This document shows, in pieces, positions 18,971 to 27,573 of a stretch of 35,515 nt of DNA; within the stretch, counting starts at the first letter, position 1, and each line of letters begins with the position of its first letter. The notes below the pieces were generated by a model. It ran no database searches and had not been told where the DNA came from. It saw only the letters and a program-made list of their open reading frames with translations. The stretch covers positions 1-35,515 of the forward strand of contig CABYPW010000019.1 of NCBI GenBank assembly GCA_902520885.1, given 5' to 3'. A program made the translations under genes and the position numbers. Source of the DNA: an uncultured SAR116 cluster alpha proteobacterium. GTDB lineage: Bacteria > Pseudomonadota > Alphaproteobacteria > Puniceispirillales > Puniceispirillaceae.

Positions 18971-20270
18971 TATTTTAATGCCAGCTTTGTCGCCTACTAT
19001 GACAGAGGGTATATTATCAAAATGGCTTGTAAAGCAGGGCGATAAGGTGCGTTCGGGAGATGTAATTGCAGAAATTGAGACAGATAAGGCAACAATGGAA
19101 GTAGAGGCAATAGAGGATGGTTTTGTTGCTGAGATAGTCGTTAGTGAAGGTACAGAAGGTGTGGCGGTAAATTCGGTAATTGCCGTTTTATCGGAGGATG
19201 AAGAAAGTATAGATAAAATTTCCGAAAATATTAAAAATGTATCCCACAGTATGAGTTCTGATGTAAGTGCGTTAAAAAATGATGCGAATAAAGATTTCAA
19301 AAAAACTGATAAGTTCTCCCAAAATAAACCGTCCACGGCCAAAACAGAAGACAGCAGTGCTGCAAACAAATCTGGTGATGCGGATAGTCAAAATATAAAA
19401 AGACTAGACAAGCGAGTATTTGTAACCCCATTGGCTCGAAGGATTGCAAAACAACACGACATTGACCTTGCGACAATCAAGGGAACTGGCCCATATGGTA
19501 GAATCATCAAGCGTGATATTTTGGCATTTAGCAAATCAGAAACAAAAGCAACTTTTGTATTTAATGAAGGGCAAATAACATCTGCTAAAGGAGTGATTAT
19601 ACCCCATTCAGCAATGAGGCGCACGATCGCAAGTAGATTACAACTATCTAAGCAAACGGCCCCACATTTTTATCTTACAGTTGAATGTAATATAGATAGA
19701 TTATTAGATAATAGAGCCCAGCTCAATAAAATGGTACCAGAGGGAATAAAAATTTCGGTAAACGATATGATCATTATGGCAAGTGCGATGGCTTTGAAGA
19801 AATTGCCAGAAGTAAATGGCTGGTTTGAAGAAGATGGATGCCGTTATTTTGATACCGCAGATATATGTATGGCAGTTGCTATAAAAGGTGGTTTAATTAC
19901 ACCGGTTATTCGGTCTGTTGAAAAAATGGGTTTATCTGATCTTTCCGTTACAACAAAGGATCTTGCGGCTAGGGCAAGAGAGGGAAAATTAAAACCAGAG
20001 GAATATACTGGTGGCAGTTTTACAATTTCAAATTTAGGAATGTTTGGTATTAAAGAATTTGCAGCTGTAATTAATCCACCCCAAAGCGCTATTTTAGCTG
20101 TTGGTGCAGGAGAAAAACGTGCAGTTGTTAAAGATGGCGAGATTGCCGTTGCAACAATCATGAATGTAACACTCTCCGCTGATCATAGAATTGTTGATGG
20201 TGCATTAGGGGCAGAATGGCTACAGCTTTTTAAAGGGTTTATCGAGAACCCTGTAACAATGCTAATTTAA
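18960..20270 (+). CDS. pdhC: pyruvate dehydrogenase E2, dihydrolipoamide acetyltransferase
   Basis: Core of the PDH complex, moving the acetyl group from lipoyl-lysine to CoA. 436 residues: lipoyl domain 1-80 (Lys43), a Ser/Lys/Asp-rich linker, the E1/E3-binding domain (about 153-188, [18 protein letters not shown] with [13 protein letters not shown]) and a catalytic domain (about 215-436). The catalytic domain ends in [17 protein letters not shown] with the His and Asp of the DHRxxDG motif. The ATG at 18960 is chosen because [12 protein letters not shown] is the start of the lipoyl fold. Longer in-frame starts upstream lie inside pdhB and add unrelated residues. Confidence 0.97.
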   Translation: MAIDILMPALSPTMTEGILSKWLVKQGDKVRSGDVIAEIETDKATMEVEAIEDGFVAEIVVSEGTEGVAVNSVIAVLSEDEESIDKISENIKNVSHSMSSDVSALKNDANKDFKKTDKFSQNKPSTAKTEDSSAANKSGDADSQNIKRLDKRVFVTPLARRIAKQHDIDLATIKGTGPYGRIIKRDILAFSKSETKATFVFNEGQITSAKGVIIPHSAMRRTIASRLQLSKQTAPHFYLTVECNIDRLLDNRAQLNKMVPEGIKISVNDMIIMASAMALKKLPEVNGWFEEDGCRYFDTADICMAVAIKGGLITPVIRSVEKMGLSDLSVTTKDLAARAREGKLKPEEYTGGSFTISNLGMFGIKEFAAVINPPQSAILAVGAGEKRAVVKDGEIAVATIMNVTLSADHRIVDGALGAEWLQLFKGFIENPVTMLI

Positions 20271-20289
20271 TTTTTTATAAAGGGCAGTT

Positions 20290-21702
20290 ATGACTGATTC
20301 TCAAAAGTTTGATTTAATCGTTGTTGGTGGTGGTCCGGGCGGATATGTTGGTGCCATTAGAGCAAGCCAACTTGGTCAGAAGGTGGCAATTGTTGAGAAA
20401 GAAAATCTTGGTGGTATCTGCTTAAATTGGGGATGTATTCCTACTAAAGCACTCCTTCGTGCAGCAGAACTCAAGCATAATGTCTCAAATTTGAGTGAAT
20501 TTGGTATTGAGATAGAAGGAAGCATAAATATAAATTTAAAGAATGTAATTGCACGTTCACGTAAGGTAGCAGAGCGCTTGTCTATCGGTGTATCTCATCT
20601 TATGAAGAAAAATAAGATCACCGTTATAGATGGCGTTGCAAAAATTCAAAATAAAACAGCTGATGGTTGGCAAATTGCTGTGGAAGGAAAAACTAATTAT
20701 CTTTTAGAGTCTCCAAATATTCTTCTTGCAACAGGTGCTCGTCCACGGGAAATCCCAGGTATGGAGGCGGATGGTGATAAAATCGTTACTTATCGTGATG
20801 CAATGATACCAAAAAAAATACCAAAATCATTATTGGTCGTTGGTTCTGGTGCAATTGGTATAGAATTTGCCAGTTTTTATAATGATATGGGAGTGGATGT
20901 AACAGTTGTTGAGGCTATGGATAGAATTTTAAATGTTGAGGATAGAGAGATTTCAGATTTAGCACATAAGTCTTTTGAAAAACGTGGTATTAAAATTTAC
21001 ACATCAGCAACTCTTGAATCAATTTCTAAATCTAAAAATGGAGTTACTTCAACTATTATAATTGGTGGGAAAGAGCAAAAAATATCCCATGAAAAAATTA
21101 TTATGGCAATTGGAATCATTGGAAATACAGAAAATCTTGGATTGGAAGCTATTGGTGTTAAAATAGAAAAAGGCCATATTGTAACAGATGGTTTTGGTGC
21201 TACTAATATTAAAGGCGTTTATGCTATTGGAGATGTTACTGGCCCACCTTGGCTTGCCCATAAAGCAAGTCACGAGGCTATTATTTGTGTTGAAGCCATT
21301 AACAAAAAAACATTAATACATCAACTATCAGAAGATGCGATTCCAGGATGCACCTATTGCAGGCCGCAAATAGCTTCTGTTGGATATACAGAAGAAAAGG
21401 CAAAAGCAGAGGGATATGATATAAAAGTGGGGCGCTTTCCAATTCTTGCAAATGGTAAAGCTATCGCTATGGGAGAAGATGAAGGGCTGATTAAAACAAT
21501 ATTTTGTTCAAAAACAGGAGCGCTATTAGGTGCGCATTTGATAGGAGCAGAAGTAACCGAAATGATACAAGGTTATGCAATCGCAAGAACGCTTGAAACA
21601 ACTGAAGCTGAATTAATGCACACAGTCTTCCCGCATCCTACAATTTCTGAGGCAATGCACGAGTCCGTTCTTGACGCCTTTGATAGAGCGATCCATTTCT
21701 AG
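20290..21702 (+). CDS. lpdA: dihydrolipoamide dehydrogenase (E3)
   Basis: FAD-dependent E3 that re-oxidises dihydrolipoamide to give NADH. 470 residues. The FAD site is LIVVGGGPGGYVGAIRASQ, the redox-active disulfide is Cys44/Cys49 in GGICLNWGCIPTKAL, and the NAD site is LLVVGSGAIGIEFAS. YAIGDVTGPPWLAHKA is the second FAD motif, and the C-terminal catalytic His-Glu pair is in VFPHPTISEAMHE. It sits 19 nt after pdhC with AAAGGG ahead of the ATG, so it is dedicated to PDH. Whether it also serves 2-oxoglutarate dehydrogenase cannot be seen here. Confidence 0.97.
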   Translation: MTDSQKFDLIVVGGGPGGYVGAIRASQLGQKVAIVEKENLGGICLNWGCIPTKALLRAAELKHNVSNLSEFGIEIEGSININLKNVIARSRKVAERLSIGVSHLMKKNKITVIDGVAKIQNKTADGWQIAVEGKTNYLLESPNILLATGARPREIPGMEADGDKIVTYRDAMIPKKIPKSLLVVGSGAIGIEFASFYNDMGVDVTVVEAMDRILNVEDREISDLAHKSFEKRGIKIYTSATLESISKSKNGVTSTIIIGGKEQKISHEKIIMAIGIIGNTENLGLEAIGVKIEKGHIVTDGFGATNIKGVYAIGDVTGPPWLAHKASHEAIICVEAINKKTLIHQLSEDAIPGCTYCRPQIASVGYTEEKAKAEGYDIKVGRFPILANGKAIAMGEDEGLIKTIFCSKTGALLGAHLIGAEVTEMIQGYAIARTLETTEAELMHTVFPHPTISEAMHESVLDAFDRAIHF

Positions 21703-21765
21703 AATAAATAAATTATATGACTTTAATATAAATTGAAATGCTTTAAGGATGTAAAGGAAGCAATA

Positions 21766-22713
21766 TTGCCAACTCCTAATAGAACGATTGGGGGCAAACG
21801 CCACCCAGAAAAACAAAAAAATAAAGCTATCCCTCAACCAAAACGTCCAGGATGGTTAAGAGTGAAAGCCCCCAATAGTGATAAATTTTTGGAAACGCGT
21901 AACCTAATGCGTGATTTAAATCTGGTTACTGTTTGTGAAGAGGCAGCATGTCCAAATATTGGCGAATGTTGGTCTAAAAAACATGCAACGATGATGATTC
22001 TTGGTTCAATTTGCACACGCGCATGTGCTTTTTGTAATATTGCGACCGGGAGGCCAGAATCTATAGATCCACATGAACCAGATAATGTCGCTCAGGCAGT
22101 AGCAAAGTTGAGGCTAAATCATGTCGTTATTACTTCAGTTGACAGAGATGATTTAGAGGATGGGGGCGCTTATCATTTTGCTCAAACAATAACAGCTATA
22201 CGTTCTGTATCTCCGCTAACCACTATTGAAATTCTCACACCTGATTTTCTTCGAAAACCTGGTGCCTTAGAGATTGTAGTTAGGGCAAAGCCAGATGTGT
22301 TTAATCATAATATGGAGACTGTGCCAAGGTTATATCGTACTATTAGACCTGGCGCTCGTTTCGAGCATTCTCTTTCATTATTGGCTGAAGTAAAAAAAAT
22401 GGATTCAATGATTTTTACTAAATCAGGGATAATGGTTGGGCTAGGCGAAACAGATGATGAAGTGGCCTCTATAATGGATGATTTAAGAGAGGCTCACGTT
22501 GATTTTATGACGATTGGTCAATATCTCCAACCAACTCCAAAACATGCACCTGTTGATAGATTTGTAACACCAGATGCATTTTCTTATTTTGCAGGATTGG
22601 GTAAGCAAAAAGGGTTTTTGATGATGGCATCCACACCATTAACACGCTCCTCGTATCATGCGGATGCCGATTTTGCAGCCTTAAAACTAGCACGAGAAAA
22701 AATGCTCACATAA
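21766..22713 (+). CDS. lipA: lipoyl synthase (radical SAM)
   Basis: Inserts two sulfurs into protein-bound octanoyl groups to make lipoyl cofactors. The PDH subunits encoded just upstream are its clients. The auxiliary 4Fe-4S cluster motif is [14 protein letters not shown], the radical SAM CxxxCxxC is in [13 protein letters not shown], and the C-terminal Ser ligand is in TRSSYHAD. The start is uncertain. The TTG at 21766 has AAAGGA 7 nt upstream and gives 315 residues. An in-frame TTG at 21733 would add 11 residues but has no ribosome site. The stop overlaps the ratA start by one base (TAATG), indicating coupled translation. Confidence 0.95.
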   Translation: MPTPNRTIGGKRHPEKQKNKAIPQPKRPGWLRVKAPNSDKFLETRNLMRDLNLVTVCEEAACPNIGECWSKKHATMMILGSICTRACAFCNIATGRPESIDPHEPDNVAQAVAKLRLNHVVITSVDRDDLEDGGAYHFAQTITAIRSVSPLTTIEILTPDFLRKPGALEIVVRAKPDVFNHNMETVPRLYRTIRPGARFEHSLSLLAEVKKMDSMIFTKSGIMVGLGETDDEVASIMDDLREAHVDFMTIGQYLQPTPKHAPVDRFVTPDAFSYFAGLGKQKGFLMMASTPLTRSSYHADADFAALKLAREKMLT

Positions 22714-23162
22714 TGACAATTCACTCGGAAAAAAAAATAATAAACCACAACCCAGAGGATTTGTTCGATTTAGTTGCCGATGTAAGGCGATATCCAGAAT
22801 TCCTTCCCTGGTGTCTAGCTTCTAGAATAAGATCGGAGACTGAAAAAGAAATAATCGCAGAATTAATCATTGGGTTTCAGATCTTTAAAGAGCAATTTAC
22901 ATCTAAGGTTATAATTGATAAGGAGACACTTATCATTGATACTAGTTATGCAGATGGTCCATTTAAATATCTTCAAAATCATTGGAAGTTTTCGCCGCAT
23001 AACAACGGATGTGAAATAGATTTTTATGTGGATTTTGAATTTAAAAACAGATTACTACAAACAGTAATGGAAAGCTTATTTACAGAAGCTGTAAGGCGAA
23101 TGGTCAAAGCATTTGAAAATAGAGCAGACGCACTTTACCAAAATTTAAATCAAACTAATTGA
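22713..23162 (+). CDS. ratA: RatA/Coq10-like START domain protein
   Basis: 149 residues forming one polyketide-cyclase/START-type fold. Family marks are the N-terminal ADVRRYPEFLPWC and the C-terminal helix ending VRRMVKAFENRADALY. Homologues are named for E. coli RatA, reported to affect ribosome association. The mitochondrial member Coq10 binds ubiquinone and aids respiration, and with PDH and lipoate genes next door that role is the more natural reading. The start shares one base with the lipA stop. Its last 13 nt overlap the end of the opposing pncC gene. Confidence 0.9.
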   Translation: MTIHSEKKIINHNPEDLFDLVADVRRYPEFLPWCLASRIRSETEKEIIAELIIGFQIFKEQFTSKVIIDKETLIIDTSYADGPFKYLQNHWKFSPHNNGCEIDFYVDFEFKNRLLQTVMESLFTEAVRRMVKAFENRADALYQNLNQTN

Positions 23163-23635
23163 GTGAGGCTATCTAGTGCTTTAATAACCGTTTGATAACG
23201 AACTGACTGTCTATCCCCCCTGAATATAAATTTTTTTATTTCGCCAACTTCGCCTTTTTTTAGAATACAAATATAAACTAGACCTACTGGTTTTTCTTTA
23301 TTGCCTCCATCTGGTCCAGCAACACCAGAAACAGCTATGGCGTAATCTGCTTCTCCATTGCTTGCGGTAATAGCGCCACTGGCCATTTCGGAAACCGTTT
23401 GTCCAGACACTGCTCCATGCAATTCTAGTGTTTTTAGCTTAACGCCTAGCATATCTATTTTTGACTGGTTGCTATAGGTTACAAATCCTCTTGAAAGAAC
23501 AGAGGATGAGCCAGGAATATCAGTTAGAGCTGCCGTTATCATTCCACCGGTGCAAGACTCTGCGCAACAGACGCGTTCCCCTTTTTGTTTTAGGCTCAAT
23601 ATGAGGTTTTTTGCATAAAACGATATTTTTTCCAC
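23150..23635 (-). CDS. pncC: CinA C-terminal domain protein, nicotinamide-nucleotide amidohydrolase
   Basis: Hydrolyses nicotinamide mononucleotide to nicotinate mononucleotide in NAD salvage. It contains only the CinA C-terminal (PncC) domain, without the N-terminal MoaB-like part. The nucleophile-bearing CCAESCTGGMI lies near residues 23-33 (Ser27 with the GTG start), followed by FVTYSNQSKIDMLGV, HGAVSGQTVSEMA and AVSGVAGPDGGNKEKPVG. The GTG at 23635 is preferred because TAGGA lies 8 nt ahead and it falls just after the pgpA stop. An in-frame TTG at 23665 would extend it by 10 residues. The 3' end overlaps the end of ratA tail to tail. Confidence 0.9.
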   Translation of the reverse strand: MEKISFYAKNLILSLKQKGERVCCAESCTGGMITAALTDIPGSSSVLSRGFVTYSNQSKIDMLGVKLKTLELHGAVSGQTVSEMASGAITASNGEADYAIAVSGVAGPDGGNKEKPVGLVYICILKKGEVGEIKKFIFRGDRQSVRYQTVIKALDSLTQLV

Positions 23636-23645
23636 TTTTAAATTC

Positions 23646-24101
23646 CTACCAATTGCTAAAACCAAAAAGAATTATTCCAGCCATTAAACCTGCAACTAAA
23701 TCATCGGCCATCACTCCTATCCCGCCAGGCAACCTCTCAGCCCAGCTAACAGGCCAATATTTTATAATATCAAATAGCCTAAATAATAGAAAGGCTGCAA
23801 TAAAATATAAATTGTCATGAGGGATAAATAGCAAAGTTATCCATTGTCCAAATACTTCATCTATAATAATCTTTCCTGAGTCATGAGTATTTGTCTCTTT
23901 TGAGTAAATGTCTGCTGCAAATACACCAATAACAGCAACTAATGCTATTAAAACCAAGAAGGGTAACCAACCGATTGGAAGCAAAAAATATCCTAATATA
24001 ATAGCCACTAAGGAGCCAGCTGTGCCAGGTGCTGGTAAACTTTTACCAATAGGCCCTAATGTCGCAAATTGGCACAGAAAATAGTGCAATGGGTTAATCA
24101 T
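23646..24101 (-). CDS. pgpA: phosphatidylglycerophosphatase A
   Basis: Dephosphorylates phosphatidylglycerol phosphate to phosphatidylglycerol in the inner membrane. 151 residues with several hydrophobic segments. The PgpA family motifs are APGTAGSL near the N-terminus, IIIDEVFGQWITL in the middle with acidic metal ligands, and FRLFDIIKYWPVSWAERLPG followed by GVMADDLVAG. An AGG lies 7 nt before the ATG. It begins 12 nt after ispDF and is followed by pncC after about 10 nt, so the three form one minus-strand operon of lipid and cofactor genes. Confidence 0.95.
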   Translation of the reverse strand: MINPLHYFLCQFATLGPIGKSLPAPGTAGSLVAIILGYFLLPIGWLPFLVLIALVAVIGVFAADIYSKETNTHDSGKIIIDEVFGQWITLLFIPHDNLYFIAAFLLFRLFDIIKYWPVSWAERLPGGIGVMADDLVAGLMAGIILFGFSNW

Positions 24102-24113
24102 TTTTGCCTAACC

Positions 24114-25340
24114 TTAATCAGTATTTATTGGCAGAATTAATGTTACTGTTGCTATTGCGCTCAATCCTTCCTTTCTGCCGGTAAATCCAAGTGTTTCTGT
24201 GGTGGTAGCTTTAATGGATATTCGTTCAATTGGAAGATTACAGATACTAGCTAAACGTTTTTTCATTTTAATTCTTTCTGGCCCAATTTTTGGTAATTCA
24301 CAGATTATGGTTATATCAAGAAAATTTATTTTCGCACGAGCATCAATCACTTTGTGAATTGCATACTCTAAAAAAATTTCTGAATTAGCATTTTTCCATT
24401 TTTCATCATTGGGTGGGAAATGGCTCCCGATATCACCATCTGCCAAACACCCAAAAATAGCGTCACAAAGTGCATGAATACCTACATCACCGTCTGAGTG
24501 TGCCTCTATTGCTGCATCATGTTCAATTTCAACTCCACATATCGTAATTTTACGTCTTGTTTCATTATTACCCCAAGGACGAAATTTGTGCACATCAAAC
24601 CCAGTTGCAACTCTCGTCTCAAAACGTTCTTCAAGTATATGTTTCAAATAATCATAATCCTCCTTTACAGTAAGTTTTTGCAATTTTTGGCTTCCAGGTA
24701 CCACAGCAACCTTGGTTCCATTTAATTCAACCAAACTCGAGTCATCGCTTGGATTGAAAGCTAATTCGGCGAGCGCATCATTTCGTTTGTTTAAGAAAAA
24801 ATTTTTATAACTATCTTGAATTATCTCAGTTTTAAATAATTGTGGGGTTTGCGCAAATACTAATTCTTCTCTTTTCAATGTACTAATTATATAAGGGAAA
24901 GAGTATGTTTTAATTGTATCACTGGCATTTTGGACTGGTATGACAGCTTTTTCACCTTGTTCAAGTTTAAGTATCATTTCATCTAAGACGGAATGTGGTA
25001 AGATAGGTCTTGCTGCATCATGGATTGCTAAATAGGGTTTTTGTGAACTTTGTGTCTCATAGAAATTTAGCGCATTCCAAACTGAAATACATCTCGTATC
25101 ACCTCCATGAATCCACTTAATGTCGGGATTTTCATCAAAAAAGGTTTGGTCAATATGAGCGTTTTTTGGAAACACTATAATAGCAGTTTTACAAGATGAA
25201 TAAGTCCTTATTTGGTCCAAAGCAATTCTCCAAATTGGGAGGTTTCCAATAGTCGCGAATTGTTTTTTAAAACCCATACGTTCGCCTTTTCCTGCGGCAA
25301 GAAGAATAAGGTCAAATTCTATAATAGTTTTTTGGTTCAT
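24114..25340 (-). CDS. ispDF: bifunctional IspD/IspF isoprenoid biosynthesis enzyme
   Basis: 408 residues joining two steps of the MEP pathway. The N-terminal IspD part (about 8-238) is the CTP-dependent MEP cytidylyltransferase, with LILLAAGKGERMGFKKQF, HGGDTRCISVWNAL and IHDAARPILP. The C-terminal IspF part (about 243-408) is the cyclodiphosphate synthase, with metal ligands Asp249 and His251 in TGFDVHKF, the AHSDGDVGIHALCDAIFG motif and DIGSHFPP. The fused form is usual in alphaproteobacteria. The intervening IspE step must be encoded elsewhere. The product feeds quinone, undecaprenyl and other isoprenoid synthesis. It is transcribed divergently from dusB across a 119-nt AT-rich spacer. 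Confidence 0.97.
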   Translation of the reverse strand: MNQKTIIEFDLILLAAGKGERMGFKKQFATIGNLPIWRIALDQIRTYSSCKTAIIVFPKNAHIDQTFFDENPDIKWIHGGDTRCISVWNALNFYETQSSQKPYLAIHDAARPILPHSVLDEMILKLEQGEKAVIPVQNASDTIKTYSFPYIISTLKREELVFAQTPQLFKTEIIQDSYKNFFLNKRNDALAELAFNPSDDSSLVELNGTKVAVVPGSQKLQKLTVKEDYDYLKHILEERFETRVATGFDVHKFRPWGNNETRRKITICGVEIEHDAAIEAHSDGDVGIHALCDAIFGCLADGDIGSHFPPNDEKWKNANSEIFLEYAIHKVIDARAKINFLDITIICELPKIGPERIKMKKRLASICNLPIERISIKATTTETLGFTGRKEGLSAIATVTLILPINTD

Positions 25341-25459
25341 ATTTTGTTTAAAGCATAGTGTTAAATATTTGTCTATTTTGCTAATTTAAACTTCTTTAGT
25401 AGATTATGTAGAAATTATTGCCTATTATTTATGCAATATATATATGCTGAGTATTTGTT

Positions 25460-26440
25460 ATGCAACTTAACATTGGATCAATAAAACTTCCACATGCCGC
25501 GGTATTAGCACCGATGTCTGGAATTACAGATCAGCCCTTCCGAAGAATTGTGCGGTCATTAGGTGGGGGTCTTGTAGTTTCAGAAATGATTGCAAGTCAT
25601 GCTATTTTAAATTCAATAAAAAAAGAAATTAGAAAGCTTAAATTCTCTGCAAAAGAAGAGGCGCCTCTCTCAATTCAATTGGCCGGATGGGAGCCAGAAG
25701 TTATGGCGGAGGCAGCAAAAATTTCAGAACAACTTGGGGCGTCATTAATTGATATTAATCTTGGTTGTCCTGCAAAGAAAGTTACGGAGAGGTATTCTGG
25801 TTCTGCGCTTATGCAATATCCTGAACAAATTGCAGACATTTGTTCTGCTGTTGTTAATTCAGTGAGTGTTCCTGTTACATTGAAGATGCGATTAGGATGG
25901 AACGATAAGAATAAGAACGCGCCTGAAATTGGCATGATTGCTGAGGATCTTGGCATTAAAATGCTAGTTGTGCATGGTAGAACGCGTAATCAGATGTATA
26001 AAGGTAAAGCTGATTGGCACGAAATTAAAAAAACAGTAGAGAAGGTCTCAATTCCTGTTCTGGTAAACGGGGATATAAATAACTTGAATGATGTAGAAAC
26101 AGCAATGACTCTTTCAGGCGCACATGGCGTTATGATTGGAAGAGGGTCTCAGGGAAGACCATGGATAATAGGTCAAGCCGGAGATTTATTGTCTAATAAA
26201 AGAATAAGAAAGACACCAACTATCAATCACAGAAGAGATATAATGCTAGCTCATTTAGAAGATATGCTTGTCTGCTATGGTTCAAATGGTATGCGCCTTG
26301 CTCGTAAACATATTGCTTGGTATGCTCATGGTTTGCCTGGCTCCGCTGCTTTACGCGATGTCGCCAACAATACTCATAATTCAAGTAAAGTGTTTAGGGC
26401 TGTTGATAGATTTTTTGAAAAGCAATGTGAGGCAGCTTAG
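25460..26440 (+). CDS. dusB: tRNA-dihydrouridine synthase B
   Basis: FMN-dependent reduction of specific uridines in the D loop of tRNAs. 326 residues in a TIM barrel followed by a helical C-terminal domain. FMN-site strand APMSGITDQPFRR; catalytic Cys103 in IDINLGCPAKKV; VTLKMRLGWND; MLVVHGRTRNQMYKG; and phosphate-binding VLVNGDINN with GVMIGRGSQGRPW. It heads the dusB-ntrBC-ntrYX transcription unit. This is the classical nifR3-ntrBC arrangement, with only a one-base overlap to ntrB. Confidence 0.97.
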   Translation: MQLNIGSIKLPHAAVLAPMSGITDQPFRRIVRSLGGGLVVSEMIASHAILNSIKKEIRKLKFSAKEEAPLSIQLAGWEPEVMAEAAKISEQLGASLIDINLGCPAKKVTERYSGSALMQYPEQIADICSAVVNSVSVPVTLKMRLGWNDKNKNAPEIGMIAEDLGIKMLVVHGRTRNQMYKGKADWHEIKKTVEKVSIPVLVNGDINNLNDVETAMTLSGAHGVMIGRGSQGRPWIIGQAGDLLSNKRIRKTPTINHRRDIMLAHLEDMLVCYGSNGMRLARKHIAWYAHGLPGSAALRDVANNTHNSSKVFRAVDRFFEKQCEAA

Positions 26441-27573
26441 TGCAGTCAGATATATTAGATGATTTGGTGTCTCTTCCAGCAGGCTACGCTGTATTAGATT
26501 CCTTACCGTACCCAATAATTATAATTGATAATAATAATTTATTTGTATGGCTCAATCATGCAGCTGAGATTTTTTTTAATTCAAGTCTTGCAATTTTAAA
26601 TAGAAGTTCTGCAGAAGACTATTTCACCTCAAACTCGGTTTTGATTAAGATGATTTCGAGAGTAAGGCTGATGAAAAGTTCGCTGAGTGAGCATTCCGTG
26701 AGCATGACTGCACCTAGATTGAAAGAAACGATTGTTAATATCCAAGTTGGCCTATTCAATGCAAATGATGAATTTATTGTTATTTCGTTGCAAAAAAATA
26801 CGCTTGAGCAGGTTGCAAAATCTCGAACTTTATTTAAAGGTGCTGCTTTATCTATGTCAAAAATAACAGCACTTTTAGCACATGAAATCAGGAATCCATT
26901 AGCTGGCATTAAAGGAGCTGCTCAACTTCTGGAGTTAGAACTTGGAAAAGAAAATCAAGAATTAAGTCATCTTATTGTGACGGAAACTGATCGAATCATA
27001 AAGTTACTTGAGAGAATTGAAAAGCTCTCTGCAGATAAACCCCTTCAATTAGAGGAAATTAATATACATGAAATACTAGACCATTGTTTGATGGTAATAA
27101 AGGCATCCTATGGAAAACATCTCGTTATTCAGAGAGATTTTGACCCATCATTACCAATGATTTATGCAGATAGAGATCTTTTTATCCAACTTTTTCTGAA
27201 TTTATTTAAAAATGCGTCTGAAGCTACTGAAGAGAATGACAATTTGATCATTAAAACCTCTTACGCATTATCTACTCCACATTCAACTTCCGACCAATAT
27301 GGATTGATTCATTTGCCCCTTCAAATAGATGTTATTGATACTGGCAGTGGAATTTCACCTGATTTATTGGGATATGTATTTGAGCCCTTTGTATCTAATA
27401 AATCAGGTGGTTCTGGACTAGGTTTAGCCCTTGTGGCTTCAGTCGTTTCAGAGCATGGTGGTGCTATTGATGTAAGCTCATCTGTGGGTAAAACACATTT
27501 TAAAATTAACCTTCCGATAAGTACAAAAATTAAAAACTTGAAGTCAATTAACCACAATAGGGATAAATCTTAA
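26440..27573 (+). CDS. ntrB: nitrogen regulation sensor histidine kinase NtrB
   Basis: Soluble sensor kinase that normally phosphorylates or dephosphorylates NtrC under control of the PII signal protein. 377 residues: a PAS domain (about 15-125), a dimerisation/phosphoacceptor domain with His148 in LLAHEIRNPLAGIKGA, and an HATPase domain with Asn258 in LFLNLFKNASEA, DTGSGISP (about 300), VFEPFVSNK and GGSGLGLAL. All catalytic boxes are intact, unlike the ATPase of its partner NtrC. A GTG start shares one base with the dusB stop and follows GAGG. Its TAA overlaps the ntrC ATG by one base. Confidence 0.95.
   Translation: MQSDILDDLVSLPAGYAVLDSLPYPIIIIDNNNLFVWLNHAAEIFFNSSLAILNRSSAEDYFTSNSVLIKMISRVRLMKSSLSEHSVSMTAPRLKETIVNIQVGLFNANDEFIVISLQKNTLEQVAKSRTLFKGAALSMSKITALLAHEIRNPLAGIKGAAQLLELELGKENQELSHLIVTETDRIIKLLERIEKLSADKPLQLEEINIHEILDHCLMVIKASYGKHLVIQRDFDPSLPMIYADRDLFIQLFLNLFKNASEATEENDNLIIKTSYALSTPHSTSDQYGLIHLPLQIDVIDTGSGISPDLLGYVFEPFVSNKSGGSGLGLALVASVVSEHGGAIDVSSSVGKTHFKINLPISTKIKNLKSINHNRDKS

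Noticed and set aside
18893-19369. 158-codon minus-strand open frame opposite pdhC, resembling another at 17524-17766
   Set aside because: The likeness between the two only reflects the duplicated lipoyl domains on the coding strand. It is not a paralogous antisense gene pair.
24114-25340. IspD-IspF fusion as a novel bifunctional enzyme
   Set aside because: The fusion is well known in alphaproteobacteria and some epsilonproteobacteria, and both active sites look normal.
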